From: Saprolegnia diclina VS20
Taxonomy: Eukaryota; Oomycota; Saprolegniomycetes; Saprolegniales; Saprolegniaceae
DNA length: 37,006 nt
Assembly (NCBI RefSeq): GCF_000281045.1
Contig: NW_008246076.1
Location: 497,717-534,722, forward strand
Direction: 5' to 3'
Both the position numbers and the translations under genes were made by a program. The notes beneath the pieces were generated by a model. The model was not told where the DNA came from. It searched no databases and saw nothing but the letters and a program-made list of their open reading frames with translations. Positions 32,775 to 37,006 of the stretch are shown here, piece after piece. Position 1 is the first letter of the stretch. Each line of letters starts with the position of its first letter.

Positions 32775-35287
32775 CTACAAGAGCCCGTACTCTTGCCGGC
32801 ACCGCTTGATGACGCCAATGAGAAAGCCAGACCGGTTCCGGACGCTGTCGAGGTTGGACGTCGTGTACCGGTTGAGCACTTCGAGCGCGAGCGGCTCCGA
32901 GAGCTGGCCGAGGATCTCGTAGCACTTTTCGGCCAACTCGTCGATCGACGCGAGGACGCCGGCGGCCACCATATGCGAGAGCTCCGTCTGCACCGAGAGC
33001 GGCATGTTGCGAATGTGTTGGTCAAACGCTGGGAGATGCGCCCACGGCATGGGCGCGCCAAGGTGGGCGCCCGTGGGTTGAAACGCCGACGGCGGGCGGG
33101 AAAAATCGCCGGTCGGAAACCCGCGCGGGTCGAGGCGGCCTTGGGGCGGCCCCGTCGCTATCCAGTCATCAGAGTGAGCAAGGTTCTTTGAACGTACTGC
33201 GCTCGCGCTCCATGACACGTGTGATGATGCCGACAAAGAAGCCGTTGATGTTGTCGACGTGCGCCGTGTCGGTCGATCGAAAGTTCTCGACGGCCCGCAG
33301 CGCAAGGTGGTCTGGCAGCTTCATGAGCCGAAGGAGCACGGTATCGTTGACCACGTCCTTCATGCGCGACGTCGCATACACATCTTCCATCGCATCACGC
33401 ACGGTCGGCGACAAGCGAGGGTACATGTCCGACTGCCGGAAGAGAGCCACGAGCGACGGCGTGGACGAACTGCTGCTGGTGCTGCTCGGCGCGGTCCGCG
33501 CCGCCGACGCAAAGAGCTTGGACTTGCCACTCGTCACCTTGAGGTCGCCGGGTGCCGAGGACTTCTCGGCACGGATCTGGTCCCACAGCGGAAACGACCG
33601 CACCGGCGTCTCGGCCAGGATCCCTTGGGGCGGCTGCGGCGGCGCGTAGCCAAATTCAAAGAAGCTCGAGTCGGTGGCGGTCGACGGGTCCACCTAGATA
33701 TGTATATGCGTGGGATCCGGCGATAGGATCTGAGGTGTACCTCGGCCACGGGGCGAAGCGAAGTGACGAGCGGGTTTTCTTGGTGGTACGTCAGTATCAA
33801 CTGCGTCAAGTGCGCGTCTTTGGCGCGAATCTACATGCGTGCATACGTCGCTGCGCCTCGAGATACAAGGCCAAACGACGTACGGTCGAGAGTGAGCTCT
33901 TGACAAAGCGGGAGACCACCGTGAGCTGTGCAAAGGCTGGGAGCTTGCCGAGGGCGTCGAGGGCGCTCGACGACCGCAGATCGCGCAGCGTAAAATTGGC
34001 CGCGCCGTCAGCCTGGCAGTCGAGGAGTCGGGCCCAAACAGCGTCGGCCAAGATCGGTGCCGGCTTGGGCGTCGCAGGCTCCTTCTTCATTGGCTTCTTG
34101 GCCTTGACGTCCGAAATGATGTCGCACAGCGCGGTATACGTGTCGGGCGGCACGGCGGACGCCGTGATCACAGCCTGGAAGCGCTTGATGACCTCGGCGG
34201 CGTGCACGGTTGTGAGCGCGTTCATGGCCAGCAGCGTGCGCTCGTCAAAGACCACGCTCGGCTCCGTGAGGCGAATCTCGGCCAACACGGCCTCGACGCA
34301 CTCGTGGACGCACGGCGGCAGCGGAAAAGCGCGGATCGGCGGCGTGTTCACGTCGTCGGCGGGCATTTCGTAGTCGTCTGGATCGTACGGCTCCATCTCG
34401 GCCGGGTCCGCGTCGTCCGCAAAGAGCGGCAGCATGGCCGACGCACCGTCCGTCGTCGTACTTGCTGGCGCGTCGTCACCATCCATCGTGACGTCGACGA
34501 CGTCGGTAGTCGTGGGCTCATCCTCCGGTGCGTCGGCTTGAGCGGGTGCTTCGTCGGTCTGTACGATCTCGGGCGTTTCATTGACCTGTACAGCGTCGGG
34601 CGCTTCGTTGACCAGGACGGCGTCGGGCGCTTCATCGACCTGTACAGCTTCGGGCGCTTCCTGGACCTGTATAGCTTCGGGTGCCTCATAGACCTCGGGT
34701 TCTTCTTGGACCGGCACGGCCTCGAGCTCGTTGGCCATCGGCTCATCCTCCGGGGCGTCGTGGACCTGCACGACGTCGGGCGCGGTGTGCGATTGCTCAG
34801 GCTCGGCTGCGTCGTCCATCTGGTCGGGCTCGATGCGCTGCGTCCACATCATCTCGGGCTCGTCGTCGTCTTGGATCGAGATCGGGCTATCGGCAGGCGT
34901 GGCGTCTGCGCTCTCTGTGTGTTCGGGATCGTACTCCATGGTCTTGTCCTCACCTGCGACGTGCTCGTGTGCGGCCACGTCGTCGCTGCGGCTGGCGTCA
35001 TCCAGCTCGACGGCGTCCAAGGCCATCGTAGGCGCTTCGGCTTCGACCACCTCCATGTCATGATCGTGCTGCAGCTCGCTCTCGTCGTCATCGCCGAGAC
35101 GCGCCTTCTTGGCGACATGGAGCACCGGCTTCTCGTCGTCAAAGTCGTCGTCATCCTCCTCCAGGTCGTCGCCATCCACCAAGTTTTCTTCCAGCGGACG
35201 CTTCTCCGAGACATGGCTCATCGGCAGGAAGCCAGAGTCGGCGATCGGCGCGGCCGGCCCTGTGGACCCCTCCATCGTCGCTTCCAT
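32775..35287 (-). CDS. Protein with four hnRNP Q/R-type acidic domains and an acidic repeat region, no RRM
   Basis: Minus-strand exons are 35287-33884, 33830-33741, 33693-33198 and 33157-32775 (790 aa); introns are 53, 47 and 40 nt. The first about 310 residues are very acidic, with a likely basic patch (KKARL) and a nine-residue repeat EAPEAVQVD. Then come four helical units resembling the N-terminal acidic domain of hnRNP Q/R (NURR-type): about 323-397, 411-490, 590-663 and 715-790. Each ends with a segment like animal SDLSHVQNKSAFLCGVMKTY. Examples are SSLSTIRAKDAHLTQLILTY, STDTAHVDNINGFFVGIITR and SNLDSVRNRSGFLIGVIKRC. No RNA-recognition motif is present. A role in nuclear RNA processing through protein contacts is inferred. 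The domain match is by eye. Confidence 0.72.
34546..34695 (-). repeat. 27-bp coding tandem repeat (nine-residue unit)
   Basis: Read on minus, about five and a half copies of a nine-codon unit (EAPEAIQVQ, EAPEAVQVD, EAPDAVLVN, EAPDAVQVN, ETPEIVQTD) lie in the acidic region of the four-domain gene. The DNA copies are imperfect but clearly of one origin. Copy number could vary between strains. Confidence 0.8.
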
Positions 35288-35681
35288 TTGCACCAAGCAG
35301 TGGGGTCGAGATTAAGTGCGACGGATTCAACGTACTTAGCCGTTTTCGAACGTTGCGGCAAGTTCGACGCACTTAACACGAATCAAGTGGCGTACTTTAT
35401 CGAGACATTGTGTGACTACAAGGTAGTCAATGGGCGACAAGCAGTTAACTCGAGTCCTTTGGCACTGTCCGCGACAAACTTCGACAGCGATTAACGAGGA
35501 TGCATTGTATCTCAACGTTCAAGCATCTCTACCAGGTATACGAGGGTCCATCGCCAACACTAATACCAGTAGCGCCCTGGACAATGCGTCTGAATCACAT
35601 GTGTCACGCTCACCACGATAAGTTGTCTGTATTGGAATATACCACTTGGGCTTCAACGTTGAACATCGATGCCAATAAGAG
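35288..35681. other. Intergenic region upstream of the four-domain gene
   Basis: This 394-bp stretch contains the promoter of the minus-strand four-domain gene and the 3' side of the next minus-strand gene. It holds the nested inverted repeat listed at 35312-35376. No coding signal. Confidence 0.5.
35312..35376. promoter_or_regulatory. Nested inverted repeat just upstream of the four-domain gene
   Basis: TTAAGTGCG (35312-35320) and CGCACTTAA (35368-35376) are exact reverse complements. Inside them, CAACGT and ACGTTG form a second matching pair. The element starts about 25 bp upstream of the start codon of the minus-strand gene, so it could be an operator-like dyad in the core promoter or a hairpin in the 5' UTR. 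Confidence 0.45.
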
Positions 35682-36305
35682 CTATACCAGAATGACTTCA
35701 GCACCGCTCTCATCATCGCTCGATGGAACGAGCGCTTGGTCGACGATCGCGCGCGCTTGAGCCGCTTGCTGACTCTTCACGCGCTTGGCTTTGGCTTTGG
35801 TGATTACAGCAACGACGACCATGGCAAGTGCGAGACAAGTACACGCCGCGGAAATGACAAGGAGGGCAAAAGTTGTCGTTGGCGTCGTCGGTACAGCGGT
35901 CTTGTCGGTCGAATCTTCGGACGCAAACTTGTCTTCGACTTGCTTCGTACTGCCACCGATGGGAAACACGCAAGCGTAGTAGCTGGCGGCGCTGCTCTCG
36001 ACGACGGAGGCGACGATGCTGCAAACGGCGTTGGACGGGGCGACACACCCGACGCTTGGCACATAGCTCGGTAGAAACGGGGTGCAGTCTGCGATCGCAA
36101 TGTCGCCGACGCGCGGACAGAGAGTGCCGTGGACGCCACAGACGTCGCCTTCTATAGCGTACGTGGCGTCCCCCAGGACGTGCACGGGTGTGCTTTCACC
36201 GCTGGGTGATTCGATCGTAGGCATGTCTCTCTCACGCACGTGGTTAGAGGCGGCGTTCAGCTCCCCAAAAGCAACGAGATCGAGCAGTCGACCAAAGCGC
36301 ATCAT
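35682..36305 (-). CDS. Cysteine-rich single-pass membrane protein (unknown function)
   Basis: One open frame of 207 codons, no intron seen. Six cysteines (56, 63, 74, 87, 95, 112) lie in a compact, probably extracellular region with segments such as GDIAIADCTPFLPSYVPSVG and YYACVFPIGG. A Thr/Ser/Pro-rich linker (about 118-144) is followed by a clear TM helix at 145-168 (TFALLVISAACTCLALAMVV), a basic stop-transfer (KAKAKRVK), and a short acidic cytosolic tail (SSDDESGAE). The N-terminus is only mildly hydrophobic, so a separate signal-peptide exon may be missing. An in-frame stop lies about 33 nt upstream. Oomycetes have many small cysteine-rich surface proteins, but I cannot name the family. 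Confidence 0.6.
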   Translation of the reverse strand: MMRFGRLLDLVAFGELNAASNHVRERDMPTIESPSGESTPVHVLGDATYAIEGDVCGVHGTLCPRVGDIAIADCTPFLPSYVPSVGCVAPSNAVCSIVASVVESSAASYYACVFPIGGSTKQVEDKFASEDSTDKTAVPTTPTTTFALLVISAACTCLALAMVVVAVITKAKAKRVKSQQAAQARAIVDQALVPSSDDESGAEVILV

Positions 36306-37006
36306 GTGCTCTAGCCCAAAGAAAATGATTTCTCCTTACAAGTGGACCCCCATCGATCGAGTGGGTGGTCATGGAATGTATTGCGTCAACAAAGCGTTCA
36401 AAAAGCAAAGACATTCATATTTAGTGTTGTAGCATCGATCCAGCACGAATACGGCTTCGGGATCATGCCAATGAAGCGAAGACGACCCCCACTACACCTA
36501 TCGTCGTCGAGAGTTCAAGGCGACAACCTTCTACGGAGTCGATTGCGATCGTTCCTTGCACAGCACCGCAGTGCTACCAGTCGTAGTAGTGGTTCTATGG
36601 AACTAGGCGCATGGAAAAAAGATAGCAAAGGCCAACAGATACCGACACTCGACCTGGTTTTTGTACGGGGGCATGGCAAAGAAGCGCGAGCGGTTTCGTT
36701 CTGGGTGCAACTCTGTCAACGCCGCTGGATGCGCAGCCACCGACGCCCGGATGCAGCACATCAGATCTTAGCGCGAAAAGGCAGTTAATGGAGGCCATCA
36801 GGGATCGATTGACCATAGCCAAGCTCAATCAATGCATTCGTACAAGACTACGAGCCATGTGCGCTCGACAGCAAAGTTGCGCTCTTTGCACTTGTAACGG
36901 ACAGCGTTCGGATCGTGTTGCGATCTTTCGACGGTGTCGCTAGGTCGGTCGTTGCGATGCCAGCCAATCCACGCGCAGTCGTTTCCCTTGCCCGCCCTGT
37001 GATTGG
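36306..37006. other. Right-edge intergenic region, no supported gene
   Basis: About 700 bp. A plus frame at 36342-36788 is open, but its composition is low in coding character and shows no motif. The last about 45 bp contain CCAAT at 36964-36968 and ATTGG at 37002-37006. This mirrors the inverted CCAAT pair in the 30797-30977 promoter, so the start of a further gene may lie just beyond the window. Confidence 0.45.

Noticed and set aside
34202-35494. 430-codon plus-strand open frame with repeated Leu-Asp-Leu-Tyr text
   Set aside because: It mirrors the acidic repeat region of the minus-strand four-domain gene, whose spliced frame carries recognisable domains. The repeat creates the illusion.

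Overview
The window reads as nuclear DNA of an oomycete, most likely a saprolegnian water mould (Aphanomyces/Achlya/Saprolegnia type). This is inferred from compact intron-rich genes, a START-FYVE-GAF protein of a kind common in oomycetes, and a very uniform intron style. About 54 introns could be placed by frame and homology. They are 39-107 nt long, mostly 40-57, usually start GTAC/GTAT/GTGC, and all but about four end in TAG. No species can be named from sequence alone.

Layout. 1-650: a frame-broken, unidentified coding stretch on the minus strand. 650-2184: nothing convincing. 2185-19834: eight consecutive paralogues (here A-H; A and C on minus, the rest on plus) of a multi-pass membrane protein of about 540-577 residues that I do not recognise. 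No unrelated gene lies between them. Each has a short exon 1 carrying TM1, a long exon 2 with a glycosylation-rich, cysteine-bearing loop and a GDPTA motif, an exon 3 with further TM helices, and an exon 4 (often separate) with a conserved tail ending W-C-x. A tRNA-derived SINE-like insertion with a 17-bp target duplication lies between C and D.

20179-35287: a housekeeping block. In order: ubiquitin-specific protease (-), J-domain protein (+), mevalonate kinase (-), START/FYVE/GAF protein (-), coiled-coil protein (-), SLC19-type folate/thiamine transporter (+), and a protein with four hnRNP Q/R-type acidic domains (-). 35682-36305: a cysteine-rich single-pass membrane protein (-). 36306-37006: no gene seen; a pair of CCAAT boxes at the edge suggests a promoter for a gene beyond.

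The paralogue array is the candidate novel system. It looks like a birth-and-death family of surface membrane proteins. Members differ by intron loss, an intron that has become coding, a premature stop, and patches of near-identity, one spanning an intron between oppositely oriented members, which suggest gene conversion. The housekeeping genes do not form a pathway with the array or, as far as I can see, with each other.
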